Numbered from the stretch's first letter, positions 1-8,308 are shown. The stretch: 64,000 nt of DNA from Bacillus sp. MM2020_1 (GCA_011250595.1 JAANMP010000002.1:124001-188000); one strand, 5' to 3'. Notes: a model not told the origin generated them from the letters alone. Numbers and translations are program-made.

Positions 1-700
1 TTTCCCAGCTTTACTTATTTCAATGGTTGCTTGCGCCATCTTTGGTGTATTAATCGAGAGGATTGCCTACAAACCTCTTAGAAATGCGACTAGAATTGCC
101 GCTCTTATTACGGCAATCGGAGTTTCACTATTTATCGAATATGGAACCATTTATGCGCGTGGTGCCCAACCGGAAGCTTATCCGGATGGAGTTGTTTCAC
201 TGAAGAGCTTAGAGCTTTTTGGAGTGAAAATTAGCGGTCAGTCCATTCTTATTTTAGGAACATCTTTATTCTTAATGATCTTATTACAATTTATCGTTCA
301 TAAAACAAAGATTGGTAAAGCGATGCGGGCTGTATCACACGATATGGATGCTGCTAGATTAATGGGGATCAATGTGAATAACACGATCTCAGCAACCTTT
401 GCAATTGGCTCTGCCCTTGCAGGAGCAGCTGGTGTGATCTTTGGTGTCTACTACACAAAAATTGAGCCATTAATGGGAATTATCCCAGGGCTTAAAGCGT
501 TTGTTGCCGCTGTTTTAGGCGGTATCGGAATTATTCCTGGTGCGATGGCCGGCGGTTTAGTATTAGGCGTGATCGAGTCACTTGTCAGTGCAGCAGGCTA
601 TTCTCTCTGGCGCGACGGTGTAGCATTTGTCGTCCTAATCTTAATCTTAATCTTCCGTCCAGCAGGTTTATTTGGTAAAAATATCAGGGAAAAGGTTTAA
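1..700 (+). CDS. livH: Branched-chain amino-acid ABC transporter permease LivH (5' end outside window)
   Basis: Inner-membrane permease of the high-affinity leucine/isoleucine/valine ABC importer. The reading frame is open from base 2 through the window edge, so the Met at 23 is internal and the true start lies upstream. The visible part has the LivH signature 'IERIAYKPLRNA' near its start, about six hydrophobic segments, a cytoplasmic loop 'GKAMRAVSHDMDAARLMGI' of the type that contacts the ATPases, and a C-terminus 'FRPAGLFGK' typical of LivH/LivM proteins. It is followed after 16 bp by livM and then livG and livF, so the four genes form one operon whose substrate-binding lipoprotein is presumably upstream. 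Substrate specificity within branched-chain or other hydrophobic amino acids cannot be told from sequence. Confidence 0.93.
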   Translation, partial: FPALLISMVACAIFGVLIERIAYKPLRNATRIAALITAIGVSLFIEYGTIYARGAQPEAYPDGVVSLKSLELFGVKISGQSILILGTSLFLMILLQFIVHKTKIGKAMRAVSHDMDAARLMGINVNNTISATFAIGSALAGAAGVIFGVYYTKIEPLMGIIPGLKAFVAAVLGGIGIIPGAMAGGLVLGVIESLVSAAGYSLWRDGVAFVVLILILIFRPAGLFGKNIREKV

Positions 701-716
701 GGGGGGTCTTTTAGCG

Positions 717-1691
717 ATGAATATATTGAAACAAGCAAAGTTTTTCTGGACCTCGATTGTTTTAGCCATTGTTTTTTCGGTTATTATGCAATTTTTAATC
801 ACTGGTGGCACATTGAACCAGTTTTATGTAAACACACTATTTTTTATCGGTATTAATATTATCTTAGCTACAAGTCTCCATTTGATTATCGGGATTACAG
901 GACAATTTTCAATTGGACATGCAGGGTTCCTTGCAGTTGGCGCTTACGCCTCAGCGATTATGACCATGAAACTGGGCTTGCCATTTCCAGTTGCAATCCT
1001 AGTTGGCGGTTTGGCAGCAGCAGTGGCCGGGTTGATTATTGGGATTCCTACCCTAAGACTAAAAGGAGATTATCTTGCCATCGCCACTCTTGGTTTTGGA
1101 GAGATTGTGAGAATTGTCTTTTTAAATATTGACTATGTCGGCGGTGCAAGCGGGATGACAGTCTCCCACTTAACAACGTGGCCATGGCTGGTTGCTTGTG
1201 TGGTGCTAACGATCATTGTCATTGCAAACTTTACTAACTCAACACACGGACGAGCTTGTATTTCAATCAGAGAAAATGAAATAGCTGCAGATGCGATGGG
1301 AATTAATACAACCTTCTATAAGGTTACAGCCTTCGCGATTGGTGCCTTTTTTGCAGGAATCGCCGGTGCCTTGTACGCGCATAACTTTTATATCATCCAA
1401 CCTACAAACTTTGGCTTTTTAAAGTCATTTGATATTTTAATCTTTGTTGTACTCGGCGGGTTAGGGAGTATGTCAGGAGCAGTTATTGCTGCCATCCTGT
1501 TAACCATTATTTCAACTTACCTTTCCAGCTATCCGGAAGTACGGATGGTTATTTACAGCCTTGTCCTAATCGCGATGATGCTTTTCCGTCCGCAAGGGCT
1601 GCTCGGTACAAGAGAAATCACCTCATTCTTTAAAGCTGGTAAAACTGCTAAAGGAGGAGTACAGCATGACAACAAAAAAACAGTTGCTTAA
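717..1691 (+). CDS. livM: Branched-chain amino-acid ABC transporter permease LivM
   Basis: Second membrane permease of the Liv importer, pairing with LivH. The protein is 324 aa if started at the ATG at 717, which has a strong GGGGGG ribosome site at 700-706; an upstream in-frame start at 672 would overlap livH and lacks such a site. Seen in the protein: multiple hydrophobic segments, 'GQFSIGHAGFLAVGAYASA' (the LivM hallmark), 'GDYLAIATLGFGEI' and the transmission loop 'GRACISIRENEIAADAMGIN'. It ends 'FRPQGLLG'. Its last 26 bases overlap livG, which suggests coupled translation. Family assignment is firm; the actual substrate is inferred. Confidence 0.93.
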   Translation: MNILKQAKFFWTSIVLAIVFSVIMQFLITGGTLNQFYVNTLFFIGINIILATSLHLIIGITGQFSIGHAGFLAVGAYASAIMTMKLGLPFPVAILVGGLAAAVAGLIIGIPTLRLKGDYLAIATLGFGEIVRIVFLNIDYVGGASGMTVSHLTTWPWLVACVVLTIIVIANFTNSTHGRACISIRENEIAADAMGINTTFYKVTAFAIGAFFAGIAGALYAHNFYIIQPTNFGFLKSFDILIFVVLGGLGSMSGAVIAAILLTIISTYLSSYPEVRMVIYSLVLIAMMLFRPQGLLGTREITSFFKAGKTAKGGVQHDNKKTVA

Positions 1692-2445
1692 AGTAGAAAA
1701 TGCCGGGATTCGTTTTGGCGGACTAAAGGCTGTTTCAGATGTAAACTTGGAATTAAAACAGGGTGAACTTGTCGGTTTAATAGGCCCGAATGGTGCAGGT
1801 AAAACGACATTCTTTAACTTGTTAACAGGTGTTTATGTTCCGACCGAAGGAAGTATTTCGTTAGATGGCGAAAAACTAAACGGACAAGCACCTTATAAAA
1901 TTACGAAAAAAGGTATTAGCCGGACATTTCAAAATATTCGTTTGTTTAGTGAACTTTCTGTTCTCGATAATGTAAAGGTAGCCTACCATTCGCTAGCCAA
2001 GCATTCCATGGTGAGCTCCATCTTTCGCCTCCCCTCCCACTTTTCTGGTGAGAAAGAAATGGAAGAAAAGGCGATTGAATTCTTAAAAATCTTCAACTTG
2101 GAAAAGTTTATGCACGAAAAGGCAAAGAACTTACCATATGGTCAGCAGCGTCGTCTTGAAATTGCCAGGGCCTTGGCTGCTAATCCGAAATTATTGCTAC
2201 TCGATGAACCGGCTGCTGGGATGAACCCGCAGGAAACAGAAGAACTAATGAATTTAATTGCGTTAATCCGCGAGCGATTTTCGTTAACGATCCTTTTAAT
2301 TGAACATGACATGCTGCTGGTTATGGGTGTGTGTGAGCGAATATATGTGCTTGACCATGGGCAATTAATTGCAGATGGCACTCCAGAACAAATCAGAAAT
2401 AATCCAAAAGTCATCGAGGCTTATCTTGGAGAGGAGGTCTCCTAA
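1666..2445 (+). CDS. livG: Branched-chain amino-acid ABC transporter ATP-binding protein LivG
   Basis: Cytoplasmic ATPase that powers the LivHM permease. It has Walker A 'GPNGAGKTT' near residues 42-50, the Q-loop 'GISRTFQNIRLF', the signature stretch 'LPYGQQRRLEIARAL' and Walker B 'LLLLDEPAAGMNP', with the switch His in 'LLIEHDM'. The 'PYGQQR' form of the signature and the AAGMNP sequence are typical of LivG rather than LivF. The length, 259 aa, is usual. The start at 1666 has an AAAGGAGGAG site just upstream and lies inside the end of livM. The stop codon overlaps the ATG of livF (TAATG). Confidence 0.95.
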   Translation: MTTKKQLLKVENAGIRFGGLKAVSDVNLELKQGELVGLIGPNGAGKTTFFNLLTGVYVPTEGSISLDGEKLNGQAPYKITKKGISRTFQNIRLFSELSVLDNVKVAYHSLAKHSMVSSIFRLPSHFSGEKEMEEKAIEFLKIFNLEKFMHEKAKNLPYGQQRRLEIARALAANPKLLLLDEPAAGMNPQETEELMNLIALIRERFSLTILLIEHDMLLVMGVCERIYVLDHGQLIADGTPEQIRNNPKVIEAYLGEEVS

Positions 2446-3152
2446 TGCTAAAAGTTAATGATATAAATGTATTTTACGGAAATATCCACGCATTAAAGGG
2501 TGTTTCCCTCGAGATCCATCAAGGGGAAATTGTCACACTGATTGGCGCCAATGGTGCGGGGAAAAGTACGCTCCTACAAACGATTTCTGGATTACTAAAG
2601 CCGAAAAATGGTGAAGTTGTCTTTGATAATGAACACGTGGCTGGCAAGGTTCCTCAATTAATTGTTAAAAGAGGTATTTCGCAAGTGCCGGAAGGACGCC
2701 GTGTCTTTTCAAATATGTCCGTTGAGGAAAATCTTGAATTAGGAGCATACCTTCGTAAAGATAAAAAAGGCATTCAAGAAGATTTTGAAAAGGTCTACCA
2801 GCTCTTCCCGCGTCTCTTGGAGCGCCGTAAGCAGCTATCTGGTACTCTTTCAGGCGGAGAGCAGCAGATGCTTGCCATGGGCCGGGCATTAATGGCTAGG
2901 CCGCGTCTATTACTGTTAGACGAGCCGTCCATGGGTCTTGCTCCACTGTTAGTAAAAACAATCTTCAAGATTATTGAAGAAATCAATAAAACAGGCACAA
3001 CGATTCTATTAGTTGAGCAAAATGCGAATATGGCGCTTTCGATTGCCGACCGTGCCTATGTTATTGAAACAGGCAAAATTGTTGCCTCAGGTACAGCTGA
3101 AGAACTAAATCAAAGCGACCAAATAAGAAATGCTTATCTTGGCGGGCACTAA
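2445..3152 (+). CDS. livF: Branched-chain amino-acid ABC transporter ATP-binding protein LivF
   Basis: Second ATPase of the Liv importer; LivG and LivF are thought to work as a heterodimer under the LivH/LivM pair. Visible motifs: Walker A 'GANGAGKST', Q-loop region 'ISQVPEGRRVFSNMSVEENL' (the PEGRRVF stretch is diagnostic of LivF), signature 'LSGGEQQMLAMGRALM', Walker B 'LLLLDEPSMGLAP' and switch 'LLVEQNA'. It has 235 aa. Its start shares an A with the livG stop, and it is the last gene of the operon: a strong hairpin terminator begins nine bases after its stop. Confidence 0.95.
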   Translation: MLKVNDINVFYGNIHALKGVSLEIHQGEIVTLIGANGAGKSTLLQTISGLLKPKNGEVVFDNEHVAGKVPQLIVKRGISQVPEGRRVFSNMSVEENLELGAYLRKDKKGIQEDFEKVYQLFPRLLERRKQLSGTLSGGEQQMLAMGRALMARPRLLLLDEPSMGLAPLLVKTIFKIIEEINKTGTTILLVEQNANMALSIADRAYVIETGKIVASGTAEELNQSDQIRNAYLGGH

Positions 3153-3161
3153 ACCGCCTGA

Positions 3162-3196
3162 AAAAGGAGTTGAGGGGAATCCCCTCAACTCCTTTT
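3162..3196. terminator. Bidirectional intrinsic terminator between livF and the radical SAM gene
   Basis: A perfect 16-bp inverted repeat (3162-3177 with 3181-3196) around a 3-base loop. The arms start with AAAA and end with TTTT, so it can terminate both the livHMGF operon from the left and the convergent radical SAM gene whose stop is at 3201. Confidence 0.9.
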
Positions 3197-3200
3197 ATAA

Positions 3201-5009
3201 TTAGATTTTCATTTTTCTCTGTTCAGCATCAAGCTGGAATTGCTGACGGCGCTTCGGTTGTAATAGATGTCTAATCTTGTTTGCATAATCTTCATAGAGC
3301 TGTTCGAGGCCGACTAATGTAAGTGAAAAGAAGTTCGCGTAATTTTTGGGTGCTTCCCACTTCAACTCGTTCTTTCCACAAATGCTATATTTATTTAACT
3401 CCTCAATCTCCTCACGAATATTTGCTAATTCATCAGGCTGCTGCTCTTCAGGCAGGGAGAGAACATAATCAATTTTTTCAATAAAATCAATTGATTTCTC
3501 GATTTTCCACTTGATTTCTAGATAGCCATCCTCATCAATCAGACCGTATTTTAATTTGAAATCATTTAGTAGTTGAGCCGATTCGTAGGTTGAGTTAACA
3601 ATGTCATCACGTGTCATATCTTTTGTTTCATAGCTTAGCATATGCTTCCATGAAGGTTGGCAAATCGCCTTGCGATGATCTTCGAGTGTATGGCAGAACT
3701 TCTTATAGCCGTGCAGTTCGGGATTTTCAAACGCAGGGCTTGCAGGATCAAGGAATGGTGCAAGTGGTGCAACAAAATAGAAAATTCGTTTATCTTGTTT
3801 GCAGGCAAGATGGATCTTTTCACAGAAATCGATGTTTTCTAAGGCACTGTTATAGGTCTGTCCGGGAATCCCAACCATGAAGAATAAATCAATTTTTTTA
3901 CAGCCATGCTTTAGGGCAAAATTAAGTGTATCGATGACTTTTGGGTTGGTACAATTAAATTTCCCGTTATAGCGTCTGATTTTTTCATCATGTGTTTCAA
4001 GTGTGATTTCAATACTGTAATTTGGGACACTATCATTCATCTGTTTAAAGAACTCTTCGTCTGCATACTGGAATAATTCAAAAACAATCTCATTTTTAAG
4101 ATGAAGTTCCTTCAACCGGCTAAAAAATTCCTTCACGTATTCACGACCACCCTGGCGCAGGTCATGTAGAATAAAAATCGGTGCCCGGCTAAAGCGCGAA
4201 ATGAATTTAATGTCCTCAATAAGTTTTTCAGGTGACCTTAATGCAAGCGAGCTCCGGTTACAGTTTTGATCATAAGCATCCTTGGAACCGCCGCAGATGA
4301 GACAGTTTTGTGAGCAGCCTCGTGCTGTCAGTAAGGCCGTATTCGGATATTGGAGCCAGCCGTTGTACGGAAGCGGATCAAGGAAGTTCCGATATTTAAA
4401 AACAGAGCGGATCGCATAGCGATAACCAGGTACGTCAAGATCATCTAAATCCTTTGGAACATAGGTAAGCGGATTATAGCCAATGTCGCTCCCCTTCTTC
4501 CAAGTTAAATTGGGAATGTCAGCATAGTGGGTATTCCCTTGTTCAATTTTATTCATTAAAAGAAGCATTAGCTTCTCGGTTGAATCGCCGCGCATAACAA
4601 AGTCAATGCATGGATATTCAATGAGCTCTTTATGATAATAGGTGGATGATAGTCCGCCGAAAATGACTGGTGTATCGGGATGTAGTTTTTTGACGATTTT
4701 TGCTAACTCAATACTGCCGTGTGCATGTGGGAGCCAATGAAGATCGATCCCGAACGCCTTGGTGTTAATTTTCCTTAACTTCGCTTCGACATCAAATTTG
4801 TCACTCATCAACATCCGATTGGCGATATTAATGATCTTAACCCGAAGGCCGTACCTTTCTAAATATTCAGCAATACTGGTAATTCCAATAGGGTACATTT
4901 CAAACACAGGTGATGATGGAACTACATCACTAATGGGGCCAGCTAACAAGGAATTTTTTCGAAAATCATAAACACTTGGTGCATGTAACAGGACTAAATC
5001 GTATTTCAT
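3201..5009 (-). CDS. B12-binding-domain radical SAM protein, function unknown
   Basis: About 602 aa. The N-terminal part (roughly residues 1-170) looks like a cobalamin-binding Rossmann domain: 'GIDLHWLPHAHGSIELAKIV' followed by 'VIFGGLSSTYYH'. The radical SAM core follows, with the iron-sulfur motif CxxxCxxC in 'TARGCSQNCLICGGS' near residue 235. The C-terminal third has no motif I recognise. I chose the ATG at 5009 because GAGGTGG sits 5 bases before it; the ORF can extend three codons to a GTG that overlaps that site. The gene stands alone between livF and a divergent ybaK-type gene, so context gives no substrate. Members of this superfamily do methylations, ring rearrangements or thiolations; which applies here is unknown. 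Confidence 0.8.
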   Translation of the reverse strand: MKYDLVLLHAPSVYDFRKNSLLAGPISDVVPSSPVFEMYPIGITSIAEYLERYGLRVKIINIANRMLMSDKFDVEAKLRKINTKAFGIDLHWLPHAHGSIELAKIVKKLHPDTPVIFGGLSSTYYHKELIEYPCIDFVMRGDSTEKLMLLLMNKIEQGNTHYADIPNLTWKKGSDIGYNPLTYVPKDLDDLDVPGYRYAIRSVFKYRNFLDPLPYNGWLQYPNTALLTARGCSQNCLICGGSKDAYDQNCNRSSLALRSPEKLIEDIKFISRFSRAPIFILHDLRQGGREYVKEFFSRLKELHLKNEIVFELFQYADEEFFKQMNDSVPNYSIEITLETHDEKIRRYNGKFNCTNPKVIDTLNFALKHGCKKIDLFFMVGIPGQTYNSALENIDFCEKIHLACKQDKRIFYFVAPLAPFLDPASPAFENPELHGYKKFCHTLEDHRKAICQPSWKHMLSYETKDMTRDDIVNSTYESAQLLNDFKLKYGLIDEDGYLEIKWKIEKSIDFIEKIDYVLSLPEEQQPDELANIREEIEELNKYSICGKNELKWEAPKNYANFFSLTLVGLEQLYEDYANKIRHLLQPKRRQQFQLDAEQRKMKI

Positions 5010-5227
5010 ATCTTCCACCTCAAGTAGATTAGTTAGCTCAACAGATTCTTTCTTTTATATAGTTAAATGTAATTTGTTTGTGAGGAATTTCACATAAGCA
5101 ATTTATTAATAGTGAAAATGAAAATAATCTCTATTATGGAAATGTAAGTAATTTGTTATTGTTAAGTTTAGTGTACTATAATAATTGTTTAATAGAGTGA
5201 CAAACGGGTGACAGATTTTGGGTGATT

Positions 5228-5256
5228 TTGTGTAATTATTGCTCATCCAGTATGCT
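5228..5256 (+). promoter_or_regulatory. Candidate sigma-A promoter for the YbaK-type gene
   Basis: TTGTGT at 5228-5233, a 17-base spacer, and TATGCT at 5251-5256. The predicted start is about 40 bases before the coding start. Found by eye; spacing is ideal, but -35 and -10 each differ from consensus at two positions. Confidence 0.45.
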
Positions 5257-5300
5257 GATACTAGATAGCAATCTTCAAAGTCAGGGAGGGAATTTGTAAA

Positions 5301-5777
5301 GTGGCACAGGTTAAAACCAATGCAATGCGCATTCTAGATGCAAAAAAAATTCACTATGATATGCTCAGCTATGAAAATAAAGATGGGAAAATCGATGGTG
5401 TTTCTGTTGCTGAGAAAATCGGCAGGGATCCAAAGGAAGTCTTTAAAACGCTGGTTGCACAAGGCGCGAGTAAGAATGTATTTGTCTTCGTGATTCCCGT
5501 TACGGAGGAATTGGATTTGAAAAAGGCTGCCAAAGCAGCAGGTGAAAAGAATATTGAAATGCTTCCGGTAAAGGATATTCAGAAATGGACCGGCTACATC
5601 CGCGGTGGCTGTTCACCGATTGGCATGAAAAAAGAATATAAAACGTTTATTGATGAAAGCAGTAAGTCACTCGAATCTATTATTGTAAGTGGCGGAAAAA
5701 TCGGGGTGCAAATGGTATTAGACCCTGTTCAACTGACAGAAGTCACAAAAGCTGACATTGTCCCGATCATTAAGTAA
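5301..5777 (+). CDS. ybaK: YbaK/EbsC-family aminoacyl-tRNA editing protein (Cys-tRNA(Pro) deacylase type)
   Basis: 158 aa, the normal length for free-standing YbaK proteins, which hydrolyse Cys-tRNA(Pro) made by mistake by prolyl-tRNA synthetase. Seen: the family's N-terminal pattern 'TNAMRILDAKKIHYDMLSY', 'DPKEVFKTLVAQG' containing the conserved lysine region, and 'GYIRGGCSPIGMKKEYKTFIDES', the characteristic GGxSPIG loop. The start is a GTG at 5301 with GGGAGGG upstream. It is a single-gene unit. The assignment to the Cys-tRNA(Pro) subgroup rather than a related INS-domain editor rests on family resemblance only. Confidence 0.88.
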   Translation: MAQVKTNAMRILDAKKIHYDMLSYENKDGKIDGVSVAEKIGRDPKEVFKTLVAQGASKNVFVFVIPVTEELDLKKAAKAAGEKNIEMLPVKDIQKWTGYIRGGCSPIGMKKEYKTFIDESSKSLESIIVSGGKIGVQMVLDPVQLTEVTKADIVPIIK

Positions 5778-5878
5778 GATTTTTTCCCTAGGCACTCACC
5801 TATGGGCGGCAATCGCATAAGATAGGTTGAAATTGAAAATTATCTTTCGAGTGTCACTATAAAAGGGAGTGTTGATCA

Positions 5879-6982
5879 GTGGCAGGGAAAATTAAAAATT
5901 ACTTTGCAGGCGGGAATACAGCGAGAGGCTTTCATAATTTATATGATACTAATCTGCAAGGACTTGACCGATTATTTATTTTAAAAGGCGGCCCGGGAAC
6001 TGGAAAGTCCTCACTAATGAAAAAAATTGGTAATGAGTGGCTTGAAAAGGGTTATGATATTGAATTTTTACATTGTTCTTCTGATAACAATTCTATTGAT
6101 GGTGTGTTGATTCCAGCGTTAAGGGTGGGCATCGTTGATGGAACCGCTCCGCATGTGATTGAACCTATTGCACCCGGGGCAATCGACGAATATATCAACC
6201 TTGGGGAAGCCTGGGATGCCCGTGCACTAGCGATTCATAAAAACACGATCCTCAAGTTATCCAACCTAATTATTAAAACCTTTCATAAAGCGTATGATAC
6301 CTATAAAGAAGCGCTGGATATCCACGATGATTGGGAAAAGATTTATATTAACAGCATGGACTTTAAGAAAGCCGATCAATTGACCAATAAATTAATTGAT
6401 AGCTTCTTTGGAAAAATGAAGCTCAGCAAAAATTCAGATATCCGCCACCGCTTTTTAGGGGCAGCCACACCAAAAGGAGCGGTCGATTTTGTCCCGAATC
6501 TAACGGAAGAGATTCCAAAACGCTACTTCATTAAAGGGCGCCCGGGGTCCGGAAAATCCACGATGCTGAAGAAGCTTGCGGCAGCGGCCGAAGTAAGAGG
6601 GGTCGATGTCGAAGTGTATCATTGCGGCTTTGACCCAAATAGTCTTGACATGGTTATTTTTAGGGAGCTGGGGATTGCTATCTTTGACAGTACCGCCCCG
6701 CATGAATATTTCCCGAGCAGAGATGGCGATGAAATCATTGATATGTACGAATTACTGATTGCTCCAGGAACCGATGAAATTTTTGAAGATATCATTAGTA
6801 AAATCTCAACGAATTATAAAAATAAAATGGTTGAGGCTACGTCTTATCTGGCGAAGGCAAAGGAACTGCATGATGAATTAGAGGAAATTTATATCGCCGC
6901 CATGGACTTTTCAGTCGTTGAACGGATCCAAAGTAAGATTGCTGAGGAGATTAGGGAACTTGCAGCGAGTAAAGTAGAATAA
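5879..6982 (+). CDS. Tandem P-loop ATPase-like protein, unknown function
   Basis: 367 aa, with an internal duplication. Each half begins with a P-loop: 'GGPGTGKSS' near residues 37-45 and 'GRPGSGKST' near 220-228. The two halves align over at least 70 residues: 'FLHCSSDNNSIDGV...DGTAPH' in the first matches 'VYHCGFDPNSLDMV...DSTAPHEYFP' in the second. Each half then ends in a helical stretch rich in Lys and Glu. Start is a GTG at 5879 with GGGAG upstream. I recognise it as a conserved Bacillaceae hypothetical ATPase family but know of no assigned role; no membrane segment or DNA-binding motif is visible, and neighbours give no clue. Confidence 0.75.
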   Translation: MAGKIKNYFAGGNTARGFHNLYDTNLQGLDRLFILKGGPGTGKSSLMKKIGNEWLEKGYDIEFLHCSSDNNSIDGVLIPALRVGIVDGTAPHVIEPIAPGAIDEYINLGEAWDARALAIHKNTILKLSNLIIKTFHKAYDTYKEALDIHDDWEKIYINSMDFKKADQLTNKLIDSFFGKMKLSKNSDIRHRFLGAATPKGAVDFVPNLTEEIPKRYFIKGRPGSGKSTMLKKLAAAAEVRGVDVEVYHCGFDPNSLDMVIFRELGIAIFDSTAPHEYFPSRDGDEIIDMYELLIAPGTDEIFEDIISKISTNYKNKMVEATSYLAKAKELHDELEEIYIAAMDFSVVERIQSKIAEEIRELAASKVE

Positions 6983-7080
6983 CAAAACTTTCGCATATCA
7001 TCAATTTATTAATAAATACTTCACCAAATTAGGCGAGGCGCATACATTAGAGGGAAAATAAATAGAAGGGGACTAAATCC

Positions 7081-7755
7081 TTGGATAATTTCAATTACCC
7101 TCAGGGTCATGGTAGTATGCCTAATTTTTCTTATGAAAACAATCTGCGGCAATCACCTCCGTATGGAGGGGGTTATCAGCCACCGTCGCATGGAGGGGGT
7201 CAACAACCGCCGTCGCACGGAGGAGGTCACCAACTGCCGTCGCACGGAGGAGGTCACCAACCACCGCCGCACGGAGGAGGTCACCAGCCGCCGTCGCACG
7301 GAGGAGGTCACCAGCCGCCGTCGCACGGAGGAGGTCATCAACCGCCGCCGCACGGAGGAGGTCACCAGCCGCCGTCGCACGGAGGAGGTCATCAACCACC
7401 ACCGCACGGAGGAGGTCACCAGCCGCCGTCGCACGGAGGAGGTCATCAACCACCGCCGCACGGAGGAGGATATCATCCACCATATGGGGGAGGCCCACAT
7501 TATGGAGGTGCCCCGACTGCACCGCCACCAACCTTCATCCCACATGAATCAGTTGGATTATATACAGTAGACCCAGGCGGAATTAGACACTGTCTGTACC
7601 GTTATACCTATGTTTGGTTGAATAATGGAAGAAGCTTCTGGTATTATCCAACCTACGTTGGCAGAACATCAATCGCCGGGTATCGCTGGCGTGGATACCA
7701 CTGGGAATATTACGGAATGGATTTAAACCGAATCCGTTCATTTAGCTGTCACTAA
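7081..7755 (+). CDS. Gly/Pro/His repeat protein with conserved C-terminal domain
   Basis: 224 aa from a TTG start with AAGGGGA 8 bases upstream. After a short N-terminus come eleven 9-residue repeats of the form GGGHQPP(S/P)H (residues 29-127). They are followed by a Tyr/Trp/Arg-rich domain of about 75 residues: 'VGLYTVDPGGIRHCLYRYTY', 'GRSFWYYPTYVGRTSIAGYR', ending 'SFSCH'. No signal peptide or membrane segment is visible. The C-terminal domain looks like one found in Bacillaceae proteins with varied low-complexity N-termini, some thought to be spore-surface related; that role is a guess. The His-rich repeat could bind metal ions. Both reading frames on the other strand are also open across the repeat, which is a compositional artefact. 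Confidence 0.7.
   Translation: MDNFNYPQGHGSMPNFSYENNLRQSPPYGGGYQPPSHGGGQQPPSHGGGHQLPSHGGGHQPPPHGGGHQPPSHGGGHQPPSHGGGHQPPPHGGGHQPPSHGGGHQPPPHGGGHQPPSHGGGHQPPPHGGGYHPPYGGGPHYGGAPTAPPPTFIPHESVGLYTVDPGGIRHCLYRYTYVWLNNGRSFWYYPTYVGRTSIAGYRWRGYHWEYYGMDLNRIRSFSCH
7165..7461 (+). repeat. Coding tandem repeat, 11 units of 27 bp
   Basis: Eleven in-phase 27-bp units encode GGGHQPP(S/P)H. The fourth-last residue position alternates Ser/Pro in the last half (PPH, PSH, PPH, PSH, PPH), which suggests recent expansion in 54-bp double units. Unit number is likely to vary between strains by slippage. Confidence 0.92.
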
Positions 7756-7758
7756 TAA

Positions 7759-7790
7759 GAAAGAACTGTCCTAAATGGGGCAGTTCTTTC
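7759..7790 (+). terminator. Intrinsic terminator after the repeat protein gene
   Basis: Stem GAAAGAACTG (7759-7768) with CAGTTCTTTC (7781-7790), extended inward by three more pairs including one G-U. It lies directly after the stop codon. Confidence 0.75.
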
Positions 7791-7882
7791 ATTTGGTTTA
7801 CTCTTTAATAATGAAAAAATAGCTAACAAAGAGTTCATTGGGGCAACATAAGATTATACTTTGAAAAAAAGGAGCGCGAATA

Positions 7883-8116
7883 ATGACAAAAGATACGAAT
7901 TCAGCCAATGAAACGGTCGAAGCAAACATTAAGATTAACACTCAGCTTGAAGATGGGAAGGTCCATGCATCTACAGAGAGAAGTTCTGAAGCGGAAAGTG
8001 CAAACCTCCAAATGCAGGATCAATTTAGAGGTGAGAATGAACAGCCTTCTGAAAATGTTTCGGGTGCATTTATTTATAACCCAGCAATAAAATTTAATCC
8101 TGAAAATAAAGACTAA
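7883..8116 (+). CDS. Small acidic protein of unknown function
   Basis: 77 aa, hydrophilic and rich in Glu, Asn and Ser ('NSANETVEANIKINTQLEDG'); no membrane segment, no cysteine. A clear AAAGGAG precedes the ATG and a strong terminator follows at once, so it is likely a real single gene. I do not recognise the family. It converges on another very small gene (8153-8308) and shares that gene's terminator. Its composition resembles small spore or stress proteins, but nothing proves this. Confidence 0.6.
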   Translation: MTKDTNSANETVEANIKINTQLEDGKVHASTERSSEAESANLQMQDQFRGENEQPSENVSGAFIYNPAIKFNPENKD

Positions 8117-8150
8117 AAAATCGACTTTCAAATGAGAAAGTCGATTTTTT
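8115..8150. terminator. Bidirectional intrinsic terminator between two small genes
   Basis: Fifteen-base arms AAAAAATCGACTTTC (8115-8129) and GAAAGTCGATTTTTT (8136-8150) around a 6-base loop. A and T runs on both sides let it serve both the + gene ending at 8116 and the - gene ending at 8153. Confidence 0.88.
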
Positions 8151-8152
8151 TA

Positions 8153-8308
8153 TTAAGAGTTTGGATTTGTTTTGCTACTCTGCCCCTTGTTGCGTTTATT
8201 ACCTTTGCTGTTATCACCGCTGACAAACTCAGCGGCAAATTCAGCCTCGGCGTGCCCTGCCTGCGGAGAGTTTTGATTCTGGCTGCCTTTGTTGTATTTC
8301 TTGGTCAA
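8153..8308 (-). CDS. 51-aa protein, possibly spore-protein-like
   Basis: Found by translating the minus strand by hand: TTG at 8308, AAGGAG about 8 bases upstream, 51 codons, TAA at 8153, then a strong terminator. The protein starts MTKKYNKGSQNQNSPQAGHA and ends in Lys/Asn/Ser-rich sequence. A middle 'AEFAAEFVSGDN' recalls the 'GTEFASETD' repeat of gamma-type small acid-soluble spore proteins, and the Gln/Asn/Lys-rich composition agrees, but the match is short. The signals around it make a real gene likely; the spore link is a low-confidence inference. Confidence 0.55.
   Translation of the reverse strand: MTKKYNKGSQNQNSPQAGHAEAEFAAEFVSGDNSKGNKRNKGQSSKTNPNS

Noticed and set aside
7109-7570. 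Long open frames in other frames and on the minus strand across the 27-bp repeat
   Set aside because: A repeat whose unit has no stop in any frame leaves all frames open; only the + frame from 7081 continues into a conserved non-repeat domain and has a ribosome site.
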